A DNA stretch of 29,867 bases from Folioceros fuciformis (GCA_049999805.1 JBNGIO010005894.1:77592-107458), one strand, 5' to 3'. Shown: positions 1 to 9,777, numbered from the stretch's first letter. Made by a program: numbers and translations. Notes: generated from the letters alone by a model not told the origin.

Positions 1-268
1 GAGGTAGGGTGTGTTGCATTTGTAGCAATTATGTAAACTCTCGTCTGCTTTCAACGATGCTTGACAACTCTGTGGGCATAAACTTTAAGTGGCTTTTTGC
101 TGTTGTATACAAAGAAGCTCCAAGCGATCGGCTGGTTATGGGACTGGTCAATACCCGCAGAACCAGATGCACATGTCAAGGCAGACCCCGAGTCAGTCCA
201 TCGCCTTTCTCACACCTCGCATCTTTCCTTCCCTTCTCTCCTTCCACTCCCAAGCAAAAACGAGTTGA

Positions 269-2614
269 TTACAGATCCCGTCTGTAATCTGACCCAGTGG
301 TTCGATGTCGGACGTGCTCCATGTCACGACCACGTTTCCCGTGGCCAAGTCGAGGAGAAAACCCACCAGAGTCGCCACCGCCATCCCATCGGTCATACTC
401 GTCAACTCGCTGGCTGCTGATGGCAGGGCCAGATTTCTGTGGATCTGCTACCACCTGGCGAACAGCTCTCTCCTTCTGGCGGTTCTTTTCGCGCCAGTCG
501 TATGTATCCTTTGAGCAGTCAAGGTCCTCCCTCCGCACCTTCGATCTCCGTCCAGCATGATCCTCCAGATTTGTCCTCAAAACCCCTTCTGCTTTCGTGT
601 GTCTGGACTGCCCAGAGCCCTTGTCAGAGGTTCTAAACTCCGGGGGATCCCGCGTCTGGCTCCTGTTTGTGTTGTCTTCACGCAAACTGCCACTGCCACT
701 GCCACCCGAATCACTATTTTCGCGCGTCTCCTTTCCTGTCTTCGCCCTCTTGGGTTTGTCCCTTACGTCCCGCATATCAATGGGCACCCTGTCGTAAGTT
801 CTAGGCTTAGGGGCATGATGTTTCGAGCTCCTGCTTTTGACGTCTTCGCGCAAGCTGTTGTTGCTATCTGAGTCACTAGTTTCTCGTTTCTCCTTTCCTT
901 TCTTCTCTCTCCTGTTTCTGTCCCCTACATCTCGCGAATCATCAGACTCCCTGTCATGAGTTTTGGACTTCGGGGCATGAGAGTCATTCCGCTTCGAGGT
1001 CCTCCTTTTGACATCTTCACACAAACTTCTACTGCTGTCCGCATCACTGGTTTCGCATGTCTCCTTTCCTTCCTTCTCGCCCCCTTTCTTGTTCCTTGCA
1101 TTTCGCAAATCCTTGAATTCCTTGTCGTAAGTTCTGTACTGCGGGGTAGGAGGGTCATTCCGCTTTGAGCTCCTGCTTCTAACATCTTCACGGCAACTGC
1201 TACCACTATCCGAATCACTAGTTTCTCGTCTCTCTCGTATCTTCTTCTTCCTCCCGCTTGTATCCCTCACAACTCGCAAATCTTTGGACTCCCTTTCAGT
1301 GCCATAAAAATGTCTACCCACAAGACTGCCGTTGCGCTTCTGCTTGTTGATGAAGGTCTTGTCATCATCCCTTGCAGTGTCAGTTTCATGAGTCCGTTCC
1401 TTTGCATGACTGTGTCCCTTATCTCCGTCGCGGCTCATCTGAGGGTCTGAAAGGCATATTTTACCCTTACTGCTCAGGGCCCTCTCAGCATTCCACCCTA
1501 TATCAGTCTTTCGATCATGCTCTCTCGAATGACGACTCCTATTGCTTCTCACTTTGCTCTTGGAACTGAAAGCCCCGTCATCGTTCCTTGCTCCACCAGA
1601 TACACGAATCCGTTTCTTAGCATGCCGACCCTCATCGGTGCTCACCTCAGAATCTGAAAGGTCTGCCTTCCGCTTCTTGTCTCGTATGATGTGTCGCTTC
1701 CCTTCTGGATGTCGCTCTCGCTTCTTCTTGCGTTCTTTAGAGACCATGGCCAGAACATCCGGAACCTCAGATCCAGCAAGGAATCCTCCATACTCATCGA
1801 AAATATCTGTGGGGATAATTTGCTGGTTTGGGTCGTCGGGTCTAAATCCACCTCTTGCAGGACTGAGACCACCCGGCAGCTGCTTCAGCTCCCACTTCAG
1901 TGCCTCATTGCCACTTTGGGCTATGATGATGTTCAATGGGTCATCTCTAGCTAAACGGGCCTCTTCGCTAGGCATAACCACATCTCTCATAGGGCAATCT
2001 CTGTCCCCACTTTGATGCCCAAAAGCACCACATCTGGCGCACTTCACATTCCGTATCTCCACAGCAAAAGGCTTCACCCGCCCCGGAGCCCCGGTGTCAA
2101 ACCGGGGCGCATTCTTGAGCACTGCAAACTCATCCTCAGTAGCCAGCGACATCCCAAACACATCCTTAACCCTGCCTCTCTTTCTGTCCATTTTGCCCTG
2201 CCCATCTTCAGCCGTGTCAGATTTGGAGGAGCTAGCTTGAGGATCGGGCAAGAGACCCAGCTTCTTCCTTTCGTCCGCAATCTCTGCTGCCCGAGCACTC
2301 TCTGCATTATACCCCGGTGGCCTCATGTACATGAAGCTCACTGCCTGCATAGCTTCCACCTTCTCCTTCTGCTTTTTGGACAACATAGAAGTCTGCTGGA
2401 AGAACTCTTGCTCCTGCGCGAATTCCTTGGCAACCTCTGTCTTCTTGTTCTCTTGCCTTGCGTGTGTCTGCTCCGCAATCCATTTGCGCCGCTGATTGGG
2501 GTACGAGAGCGGGTGCCATGGCTTCTGATTCAAATAAGAGTGGCTCCACGCTGTCCCAGATATCTGCTTGTACTCCACCTCCACAGGCTTGATCTGCTGC
2601 TTGCGATGCTTCAT
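269..2614 (-). CDS. CIR-type nuclear protein (Cir_N domain plus CCHC zinc knuckle)
   Basis: A single uninterrupted frame of 781 aa. Residues about 28-70 match the Cir_N domain of the CBF1-interacting corepressor CIR1 (WHP, then N-x3-KWIAEQ, then a charged helix). A conserved MRPPGYN stretch lies at 97-103. A zinc knuckle follows with C192, C195, H200 and C207 (CX2CX4HX6C, the spacing seen in CIR1), and then a conserved block ending IFDEYGGFL near residue 279. From about 290 the protein is almost entirely Lys/Arg/Ser/Glu/Asp, as in splicing-associated RS-like proteins. Family knowledge places such proteins in the nucleus, in transcriptional corepression or pre-mRNA splicing; which applies here is not shown. 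The ATG at 2612-2614 is kept because homology starts soon after it. The tail carries tandem repeats, listed separately. No intron is needed. The family is confident; the exact function is open. Confidence 0.85.
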   Translation of the reverse strand: MKHRKQQIKPVEVEYKQISGTAWSHSYLNQKPWHPLSYPNQRRKWIAEQTHARQENKKTEVAKEFAQEQEFFQQTSMLSKKQKEKVEAMQAVSFMYMRPPGYNAESARAAEIADERKKLGLLPDPQASSSKSDTAEDGQGKMDRKRGRVKDVFGMSLATEDEFAVLKNAPRFDTGAPGRVKPFAVEIRNVKCARCGAFGHQSGDRDCPMRDVVMPSEEARLARDDPLNIIIAQSGNEALKWELKQLPGGLSPARGGFRPDDPNQQIIPTDIFDEYGGFLAGSEVPDVLAMVSKERKKKRERHPEGKRHIIRDKKRKADLSDSEVSTDEGRHAKKRIRVSGGARNDDGAFSSKSKVRSNRSRHSREHDRKTDIGWNAERALSSKGKICLSDPQMSRDGDKGHSHAKERTHETDTARDDDKTFINKQKRNGSLVGRHFYGTERESKDLRVVRDTSGRKKKIRERRETSDSDSGSSCREDVRSRSSKRNDPPTPQYRTYDKEFKDLRNARNKKGGEKEGKETCETSDADSSRSLCEDVKRRTSKRNDSHAPKSKTHDRESDDSRDVGDRNRREKKGKEKRETSDSDSNNSLREDVKSRSSKHHAPKPRTYDRVPIDMRDVRDKPKRAKTGKETRENSDSGGSGSGSLREDNTNRSQTRDPPEFRTSDKGSGQSRHTKAEGVLRTNLEDHAGRRSKVRREDLDCSKDTYDWREKNRQKERAVRQVVADPQKSGPAISSQRVDEYDRWDGGGDSGGFSPRLGHGKRGRDMEHVRHRTTGSDYRRDL
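645..1312 (-). repeat. In-frame tandem repeat inside the CIR-type gene, about 169 bp, four units
   Basis: The charged tail (residues about 435-660) consists of four degenerate copies of a unit of about 56 residues. Each has a TYD/ERE-type start, an acidic DxRD segment, a K-rich block, then ETSDSDS, a LREDV-like motif and SSKRND. At DNA level the same block recurs near 677, 845, 1014 and 1185. Unit spacing is a multiple of three, so copy changes would keep the frame. Confidence 0.75.
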
Positions 2615-2932
2615 TCCGGGAGCTCAGGAGAGAGCCGTGAGTTTCCAGTTCTGAATTACTATCAACCCTAATTTGACCCAACAGAAGTGGCCACTACCCC
2701 GTGAGGCATCAATACCCGCGGAACAATCGCTCACACCGATGGGCTCTTCCAGCGTCAACGACCCAATATCAATAGAACCTACCAAGGAGGCCTGCTTATA
2801 CCGATCCCAACGTACCAACCCACCTCGGAAATGGTAACCGGACCACCCCGCCTGTATGAAGAAAGGGACAAACCAAAGCAGGATACAATCCCTTGACAAG
2901 TGAGACACGACAGACGTGGCATGCAGTGTGCC
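2615..2932. other. Spacer between the CIR-type gene and MHF1
   Basis: This 318-bp stretch must hold the 3' end of the MHF1 transcript and the promoter and 5' leader of the CIR-type gene, both on the minus strand. I see no conserved coding segment and no clear TATA box in it. Confidence 0.5.
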
Positions 2933-3566
2933 TCAGTCCACGATTTCGATTCTCTGCTTCCCAGTTCCAGCAGGCTTCTTCCGCTTCTTCTCAAGCTGTT
3001 GCTGCTCCTTAAGCTCTTGAGCTAGAGACTTCAGGGGAGTTGCCACATCCTCGTTCCTCCTAGCTGCCAACAACAATCGCCCAACTGTTAAACAGCAGGA
3101 AACCCAGCTTAGCCGACGCACGGCGGACAAAGCATACAAACGTGACTAACCCGCAAGCACAACGTCATCCACGTGCACAATCTTCCTGCCTGCATGATGT
3201 GCAAACATCTCAAGCTCCTTTCCCAGTTGCTCTGCAAATGTAGAATCGATCAGTCCAGTCGCGGTGCACGTAGGGCATGAAATACTGGACTGTACAGGGA
3301 CCCACGGGAATAGCTCAAGGTGAGGTCGGCCAACGCAGACATAACCGGAGCAGATACTTCCATCTGATGCTTCACCGCTGCAGCCAGCCACGAGAACGTG
3401 ATTTTCCCACCGAACAAAAAGCAGTTTTAAAGGCTAAGACTGCTGAACGCTTCTTGCCTTCAGCTTCCGCAATTGCGAAGCAGGACAAGCGCATCCGGTC
3501 ATTGAGGCGCTGTGCGCGAGAGTCGAGCTCCTGGTCTTCTTCCTCGAACTCGTCCTCATCTTCCAT
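2933..3566 (-). CDS. MHF1: CENP-S/MHF1 histone-fold protein, four exons
   Basis: Exons on the minus strand: 3566-3458, 3377-3306, 3231-3151 and 3063-2933, giving 130 aa. Introns are 80, 74 and 87 bp. The product aligns throughout with CENP-S/MHF1: an acidic N-terminus, RMRLSCFAIAEAE (helix 1), MEVSAPVMSALADL (helix 2), LGKELEMFAHHAGRK and VDDVVLAARRNED, then a basic tail ending KKRKKPAGTGKQR. The family protein is a small histone fold that pairs with MHF2/CENP-X; it acts with FANCM at stalled forks and in crossover control, and in the CENP-T-W-S-X kinetochore complex. Intron 1 starts with GC (GCAAGA after GAAG), not GT. That choice gives an ungapped match to plant MHF1, whereas nearby GT sites change the spacing. 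Introns 2 and 3 are GT-AG. It is transcribed away from the Whirly gene. Confidence 0.85.
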
Positions 3567-3718
3567 GACTCGCAAGACTAGTTCAATTGAATTTTCCGGT
3601 TTTTAAACCCTAGGCCTTTGCAGACTGTCGAAACACAAATGGACTGTGGGGTCGCCTAGCCTCTTTGACAGTAAATCGAAGGACCCGGTGGAGTTTTGTT
3701 AGCGGGGGAGAAAGGGAA
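3567..3718. promoter_or_regulatory. Short bidirectional promoter, MHF1 / Whirly
   Basis: Only 152 bp separate the start codons of MHF1 (minus) and Whirly (plus), so both promoters and leaders must share this space. AAACCCTA at 3605-3612 matches the core of the plant telo-box, an element known from promoters of growth- and replication-linked genes. There is no obvious TATA box in either direction. Shared regulation is inference. Confidence 0.55.
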
Positions 3719-5350
3719 ATGGCGTCAGGGATGCATGTGGCAGGAACGTCGTTCTCGCGGGTGCGCCTGGCGTCCCCGTCGTGGTAGGTTCTCCAGCGTG
3801 GTGAAAATTCAGCCTTCGAGCTGAGCTTGAACGTGCGGTAGCATTTGAGTTGTGTGCTATCTCGACTGATTGCCTTGCCTTGATATAGGGCATTGTTTGG
3901 AGATCCTTGGAAGTTGTTTTCCAGAGCCAGCTCGGAGCGGGTGTCCGTCAGCCGTGGGCTTCACAAGACTGTGTTTGCCAGCTACGCTTCGGCATCAAAG
4001 GCATCAGCGTCAGCCCGGTTATCGCCTGAAAATGGTGAGAGAATCATAGTTAAAGCTGTTGTGCATCCCCACATCCTCCTAGGACGAAGCGTGCAGATGG
4101 CCACCATCAAAGAAGGACTCTTATAGTGTGCGACCAGGAGGCGAGCGGAAAGTGTACGTAAATCACACTTTTTATAAGGGGAAATGCGCGTTGGCAATGA
4201 GGCCACTGAAGCCGACATTCAGATTGATAGAAGTAAGCGAAACCTCTCTGCTGCACACCCTATCTTCGTGTGTGGCAGCTTTGACGACATTCGTCTGTCT
4301 TATACTTCTTCCACGACGGTTGTAGAACGGCGGGGCAGCACTGGAGAAGGAAGGGTGTATCTTTTTGGAGTTTGCACAGTCTACAGGGGTGCGGCAGTAT
4401 GACTGGAATAACAAGGCGGTAATGACTCTTTCAAGTTCTGGCACCAGGATGTCACTGCCTGTTGGAGTGCCACTATAGCCACTCAGGGAACATGCTACAG
4501 CTTGTTCGTACCGCCCAAACAACCTGGCGAAGTGTTTCTGAACACTTGTTGATATGTGCCGAGAGTGGCACTCGTGGTAGAGACTTATTGCTCCATGGTG
4601 CTGTTTTCCAGGTGTTTGCCCTCTCCGTGGGAGAAATCGGACAATTGATCTGCCTTGGTCCAAACGATAGCTGTGAATTCTTCCATGATCCGGGCATGAA
4701 AAGGTCTGGTCTACACCATACATTACACCCATGACTGCAGAGTTGTGTCTGCTGCTACCTGTGTACTCAATTCAGGCGTTTCCCGTTCATAAAGCTTTTA
4801 GCCTTTGCAGTGATCAGGAGGGGTTGGTGAGAAAGTCTTTGAAGATCCAACCGATGGCTGACAAGACTGGGTTTTTTTTCAATCTGAGTGAGTCAATGCT
4901 GGGTGATGGTTTTTCGAGCTCAGAATGTTGACGCTTATCTTGTCCGGGACTTTGAACACAAACATGCAAGCTGTTCCGGCTGTGCAATCTTGCAGACTAC
5001 ATGATTTATTGGTATCCTTGTGACTTTGATGCATGCAGCTGTGGCCAGCAAAAGTGAAGCTTCTGAGGATCGCTACAATATGGCCATCACCAAGGCTGAG
5101 TATTTCGTTATGCGCACTGCTTTCACTGTAAGATGGGGATCGGAAAAGTTGTGCTGTTCCAGCATTTTCTGGATGCTACAAGTTTTGTGTTTACAAATTT
5201 GATAAAGCTTTCAGTAATGCCCTGCAGTATACACTTCCAGTTCTGATGGGATGGCATGCTGTGGTTGATCCCTCACTGGTTGACGAACTCATGAGTTCGC
5301 CGACACCTGAGGGTATGGTCACCGATCGAGCCAAGGAATGGGCCAAGTAA
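3719..5350 (+). CDS. WHY: Whirly single-stranded-DNA-binding protein, eight exons
   Basis: Exons: 3719-3783, 3889-4034, 4138-4232, 4326-4418, 4612-4703, 4811-4887, 5039-5127 and 5228-5350, totalling 780 bp and 259 aa (Arabidopsis WHY1 is about 263). All seven introns are GT-AG, 93-193 bp, in compatible phases. Residues 1-70 are rich in Ser, Ala and Arg with few acids, like an organelle transit peptide. The Whirly domain follows: VYVNHTFYKGKCALAM (76-91; KGKCAL is the family KGKAAL motif used for DNA binding and oligomer assembly), FLEFAQSTGVRQYDW, VFALSVGEIGQLICLGP, SCEFFHDP, FFFNL, MAITKAEY and LPVLMGWH. Whirly proteins bind single-stranded DNA in plastids or mitochondria and keep organelle genomes stable; some also act in the nucleus. 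The C-terminus after MGWH is divergent and lacks the usual acidic and aromatic tail. The first exon is the least certain. Confidence 0.92.
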
Positions 5351-6155
5351 AGTCATTGGCAATGCTGCAGTTTTTGGTGGTCCTTTGCCCTACCGTAGGG
5401 CGCGGGAATTTGGATCTTGTGAAGCTTCAAATTCCGTGCAAAATTTGGAAGCGCGGCAGAGAATTCTTTCATGGGCGGTATATTTTCTCGCATTAACGTC
5501 ATGACATTGCTCCGGAACTCCATATCAGGCAGTGGCCAGGGTTCACCTTGAGTGAGCTTACGGGATGCGTCCAGCAGTGACAGGTGTAAGAGCTGTATGT
5601 CTCTTCAGCGAGTGGCTACGCAATGGAAGGGCTGCAAAGGTTCTCGTTATCTCAGAGGCTTTGAAGACCTGATAGCCACTGACGGGCCAGAAGATTTTCA
5701 TTCAAAAAGGTCATTTGAAAACCGGACGTTTCACGGTCACTAGCCCTTGGAAATTAAAAAATTAGCGCATCCAGCCAAGGTGTACAATATTAAACAGGTC
5801 GAAAATTTGAGTCAGGCGGCTTAACTATAGCTGTGAGTGTGAGGGCGTGGTTTTCAATGGAACAACACCTATGTGGTTCGCGGTTTGTTTTAGAATGTGG
5901 CATCCCGAGCAATTGTGCAAAGCTAGGAGGGTATAGGATAACTTCTTACAACATAAGGCGCTCGAGACACTCTCTCCATATTTGTCTCTCCATATTTTCT
6001 TGTGTCTCATGTTATTTCCTTTGGTTGTTCCTTTTGCACATGGCACTTTCTATCTCTTTTTTAATAATAGAAAATAATATGATCTCACATGCCTATGATC
6101 CAATTCAAGGTAAGGTTCCCTAAGTATGATACCATCTCCCTATGTTATTGTTTAT
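5351..6155. other. Whirly 3' flank and intergenic DNA
   Basis: No conserved reading frame is visible. The first few hundred bases probably include the Whirly 3' untranslated region. From about 5750 the DNA becomes A/T-rich and shows no recognisable element. Confidence 0.5.
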
Positions 6156-6400
6156 AGGCAAGATCTTCCGAAGAACCATTTGCAACAAGGGTAGCTTCTA
6201 TGTTGTAAGAGGCAAGAATTTCCAAAAGATAGCTTTGCAATAGAGGATCTCTACGGCATACAAGGCAAGATTTTCCAAACATAGGTTTGCAACAAAGGAT
6301 CTCAATGGCATAAAGGCAAGATTTTTCAAAAATGTTTGTAATGACAAGGAAAGCTTTCAAAAGAATGCTTTGCAACAAGAGTGTGCTTCATGACAATGGA
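6156..6400. repeat. Degenerate tandem repeat, about 53-bp unit
   Basis: Units start with AGGCAAGA at 6156, 6210, 6263 and 6314 (spacing 54, 53, 51). Each continues with a TTCCAAA-like block and TTTGCAACAA. A partial fifth copy with the TTTGCAACAAG box follows near 6370. The copies have diverged by substitutions and small indels. It is not coding in any consistent frame. Confidence 0.75.
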
Positions 6401-6611
6401 AGGTCCTAGCTATGGTATTTTGCTTGTTCACAACCAACTTGCTATGATCTACTTCAAGGCCAAGCTTGTTTTGTGGTTCCTCTATGGTAACGCAATGGGA
6501 GGACGAAGGGAGGTTAAGCGGTTGTGCAAGTAGACTATATTTCTCCTTCTAAATTGACAAAACATTGTAATGTTTAGAAGGTATGATAAAGTCTGTTGAC
6601 CATCTAAGATG

Positions 6612-6631
6612 TTATATAACTGGCACACGTG
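6612..6631 (+). promoter_or_regulatory. TATA-like palindrome and G-box upstream of the PEBP gene
   Basis: The palindrome GTTATATAAC (6611-6620) holds a TATA-like core. It is followed at once by a G-box, CACGTG at 6626-6631, inside ACACGTGT. G-boxes are bound by plant bZIP and bHLH factors, including light and ABA regulators. The pair lies about 240 bp before the PEBP start codon, which would leave a leader of roughly 200 bp. Promoter use is inferred. Confidence 0.4.
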
Positions 6632-6866
6632 TCGTAAACACCCGCAGCTGCGAAGCACGAAGCCACTTGTCCCACAGGCATGGTCGCAAGAAGGCATCCA
6701 GTTGTACACCTGGGTGCAGTGTGCTTCAAGGTCGCAGGGCCATCTACTTGGATGGAAGGAGTGAATCCTGACAGACTACTACCATTCCGTGAATTCTGCG
6801 TTGCGTCAGGAAAGGGTGTCGAGCAGGCCCTCGCGGCAGTGCAGCTAAATTCGGAGCGAGGAGATC

Positions 6867-7652
6867 ATGGCGGCCCCTATACCAGGTCCCATCACGGTGG
6901 AACAGTTCTGGGGAGCAAGGGTTGTCCCAGATGTGATAGACCAGTTTGCAGACAAAGTTCTGGAGATTCGAGTGCACTATGGTGAGGTAGAGATCGCCAA
7001 TGGAGTGAAGTTGCGGGTTGCCCAGGCTACACGCAGGCCTCATGTGGAGTTCCCGGACCGTGATTTTGGCGATCATCTCTACAGTTTGGTGACTGTTGAC
7101 CCTGACGAACCTAGTCCTGAGAGTCCCACCTTACGCCACTTCGTCCACTGGGTGGTTACGAACATTCCAGGCTCTACTCCTCCGAGCAGAGGTAGGTTGC
7201 TTAGTTACTTCCCTTCAAGGTCTGAAGCTCGTACCTGAATGTAACGGAGGAGACGTTCAAATCGAGACTGGTGTTGGTGTGCCGCGCGGTCGCAGAAATT
7301 TGGGAGGAGGGCCAGGAAGTGGTGCCCTACATGGGCCCTGCTCCTCCCATAGGCGAGCATCGTTACGTGTTTCTAACCTACCGTCAGGTGAGGACTTGTT
7401 GACTACTGCTGGACACAAAGGGCGCTTGTAGCTTCCAAGAGGACGGAAGTGATTCATGATTTAAGGTCATTACTACCTGCATGGTGGTTGCAGCCAGGAA
7501 AGCTGGATATCAAGGAACAGCTGGAACGCGAGAATTTCAACCTCAAGGGATTCGCTCAGAAGCACAACCTGGGGCATCCTGTTGCAGGTGTCTACTTCAC
7601 AGCCAAGCATGGTGACGATCTGGACTACTCGGAGAGGCAGGTTCAGCCTTGA
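6867..7652 (+). CDS. PEBP-family protein (MFT/ancestral-like, not FT/TFL1), three exons
   Basis: Exons: 6867-7191, 7296-7387 and 7494-7652, totalling 576 bp and 191 aa; introns are 104 and 106 bp, GT-AG. The phosphatidylethanolamine-binding fold is clear: YGEVEIANG near residue 39, the ligand-pocket motif DPDEPSP (78-84), HFVHWVVTNIP (91-101), VVPYMGPAPP followed by GEHRYVF (H130), and a C-terminal PVAGVYFTAK. In flowering plants the family splits into FT, TFL1 and MFT. Here the residue aligned with FT Tyr85 / TFL1 His88 is Phe92, and the FT segment YAPGWRQ is replaced by unrelated residues (about 146-152). PYMGP and the acidic tail look closer to MFT or generic eukaryotic PEBP proteins. The exon 2 start is the weakest junction: it leaves a few extra residues (EIWEE) before GQEVVPY. 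The ATG at 6867 gives the normal family N-terminus. Confidence 0.87.
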
Positions 7653-8436
7653 CGTGTAGGTCTGGGAATTTTTTTTTTTGGAAACACGGAGAATAACAGA
7701 AGTTTTTAGTAAGGCAGCTTTGAAGCCCTGATACCAATTGTACAGAATGTACCTACGTGTACAGAAACGGAAATTCTTGAAACTTCAAACGCCTTGAGAT
7801 ATTCGGATGTCATCACAAGTAAACAGTAACTTGCTACCCTACCACCATCAGCGGTTGCGGAAAATCTTTCCAGGAAAGTCACCGTGTAACAGGTGTAGCG
7901 TTGTGGTGAAAACAAAGGCATCCAGCTTCCTTGACAATTAGATCACCAAGAAACTTGCGCGAGACTGCCCTCCTGCTGAACAGATTCTCAAAGTCACACC
8001 ACATTGCGACCAGAAGCAAACACCTGCACGTACTGGCATCAGCAGAGCTCCTGAAAACAGTGAACCCTTACCAGCGTCTCAAGAATTTTGTTGGATTGTG
8101 CATGCGTTTCCAGCGCATTGGGGCCCTCGCCTTCCGAGAAGTAACACGTTAGGATGCGACCAGACTCCACACAGGAGTGACTTCTCCAAATATCCTAGCT
8201 TCCTTCCCACTTTCCCCTTAAAGTCAGCCCGTGCTTATATCCTGGAGCCATAAATGCCATACAAACAGGCATATAAGAGGGAAGAGCTGACGAGAGAGAG
8301 AAGGGAATGCTGGGTACTCCCTTTCCCCTGAGTCACAACACAGTTGAATGACACATCAGTAGGAGAAGCACACGCTGAAACAATTGTTGTACTTAATGTA
8401 GGAGATCATACACACCTTGCACCGTGTCCAACGTGT
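7653..8436. other. Convergent spacer between PEBP and SAP30BP genes
   Basis: Both neighbours point into this 784-bp stretch, so it should contain two 3' untranslated regions. A T-run lies just after the PEBP stop (about 7670-7680). The short frames here show no family similarity, and I see no gene. Confidence 0.5.
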
Positions 8437-9777
8437 TTACTCAAAGCTGCGTCTGGTTTCACCCGCCTTGTCTACCCTTCTGTCTGACCTACTGCTGCTG
8501 GATGTCTTGACAACGGACCTAGGTTTATCCTCGGTCTCTCTCCGCTTCGGCAGCCAGGTATTCGGATAGCCACTTCCCGCAGTAGCGGCCAGCCTTGCAC
8601 TGGACGCACTCGCTGCAGCTGCTGCAGCGGTAGCAACAGCCAGGGGATCCTTTGTCCCCATCTGAAGGGGCGCACCGGACTTGTCCTCATCCACCCTGTC
8701 CCACTTGGTCTTCTTGCTCCGTCCCTCCGTCTTGACTGAAACGTCCCCGTTCACAGCCACCACTGTAGCACTAGAAGATGCCCTAAACGAAGACTGCACT
8801 GCGACGTTTGCCCCAGAAAACGATTTCTGCCCTGCCAACAACTGCACGATGGGCTTCGGGCGAGCATCAAGCATGGCAGGCACAGAAGCCACAGTACCCC
8901 GCACAAACTGGCTTTGCTTCTTCTCCTGCTCCTTCCTCTTCAACTCCTTCTTCTGCTCCGCCGAAATGGCATCATAGAAGTCCCCAGCGTCATACCCGTG
9001 CGGATCAAACACCTCCGTCTTGAAGCAACTCCCTATCTGATCAATCTCCTGATGCCGCACAGCGCGCTGCAGAAAATCTGGATTCCGGTACCCCTTGGAA
9101 TTCCTCAGATCCTCGTTGAAGCTTCTCCCGCTGTTTTTGAGGGCAAGGTATTTCGCGAACTTGCTTTGCAACTCCTCCGAGCACTTTCCCGTAGGCGGAG
9201 GAGGCAGGAAATCATCCAAACTCCCCTCAGCATCTACGAGCGCGTTCTCACCCCCCGGCTTCCCATTAGCAGCAGCTTCCACGTCCCAATCCCGCTCACC
9301 CGCCACCGCCGGTCGCTCCCCGTCCTTCCCTGCATCATCCACCTCGACCAAAGGTTCCACGTGCGAGCCCGTTCCTGCTGCAACAGGAGCAGCCGCAGCC
9401 GGCGACCTCCTGGCCTCCTCCTCCAAAACTCCATTCCCCGTATCCAATTGATGGTACACAATTCCAGCCGCCGAGCCCTTGCCATCGTGCCCCCGGCCTT
9501 CGTTCTCGGGCGACAAGGCAGCCTCATCATGTGCGTAGTCCACAATCCCCCTTCCTTCACGCCGCACTCCCGCTCCCACAGCCTCAGCTCCACCGTCTCC
9601 TGCCCTGCCCTCCTGGTGCAGCACAACCTCAATCCCTGCCGGCTCCGTTTCCGGGGCTGCATCCGGCATAGCCTCGTCCTCATCCTCATCCTCCATGTCC
9701 GCATCCTCCTCATCCTCGTCCGCATACATGGAGAGCAGCGCTATACCCTCCCCCTTCCGCTTCACGGCCGCCGCCAT
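8437..9777 (-). CDS. SAP30BP: SAP30-binding-protein homologue (HCNGP domain)
   Basis: An intronless frame of 446 aa. The N-terminus KGEGIALLSMYADEDEE followed by a long acidic run is typical of plant SAP30BP proteins. The HCNGP domain spans about residues 188-285: FLPPPPTGKCSEELQSKF, then KYLALKNSGRSFNEDLR, then NPDFLQRAVRHQEIDQIGS, CFKTEVFDPHGYD and a Lys/Glu-rich helix. Family members bind the SAP30 subunit of Sin3-histone deacetylase complexes and, in animals, also help splice short introns; action in the nucleus is expected. The frame stays open for 49 codons upstream (to 9924), but those residues lack family similarity, so the ATG at 9775-9777 is chosen. The 120 C-terminal residues are low-complexity, with an Ala run. 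It shares its upstream region with the cis-prenyltransferase gene. Confidence 0.9.
   Translation of the reverse strand: MAAAVKRKGEGIALLSMYADEDEEDADMEDEDEDEAMPDAAPETEPAGIEVVLHQEGRAGDGGAEAVGAGVRREGRGIVDYAHDEAALSPENEGRGHDGKGSAAGIVYHQLDTGNGVLEEEARRSPAAAAPVAAGTGSHVEPLVEVDDAGKDGERPAVAGERDWDVEAAANGKPGGENALVDAEGSLDDFLPPPPTGKCSEELQSKFAKYLALKNSGRSFNEDLRNSKGYRNPDFLQRAVRHQEIDQIGSCFKTEVFDPHGYDAGDFYDAISAEQKKELKRKEQEKKQSQFVRGTVASVPAMLDARPKPIVQLLAGQKSFSGANVAVQSSFRASSSATVVAVNGDVSVKTEGRSKKTKWDRVDEDKSGAPLQMGTKDPLAVATAAAAAASASSARLAATAGSGYPNTWLPKRRETEDKPRSVVKTSSSSRSDRRVDKAGETRRSFE

Noticed and set aside
2012-2671. A 219-codon plus-strand frame opposite the CIR-type gene
   Set aside because: It is antisense to a conserved protein, with Leu/Arg-rich composition expected of a shadow frame.
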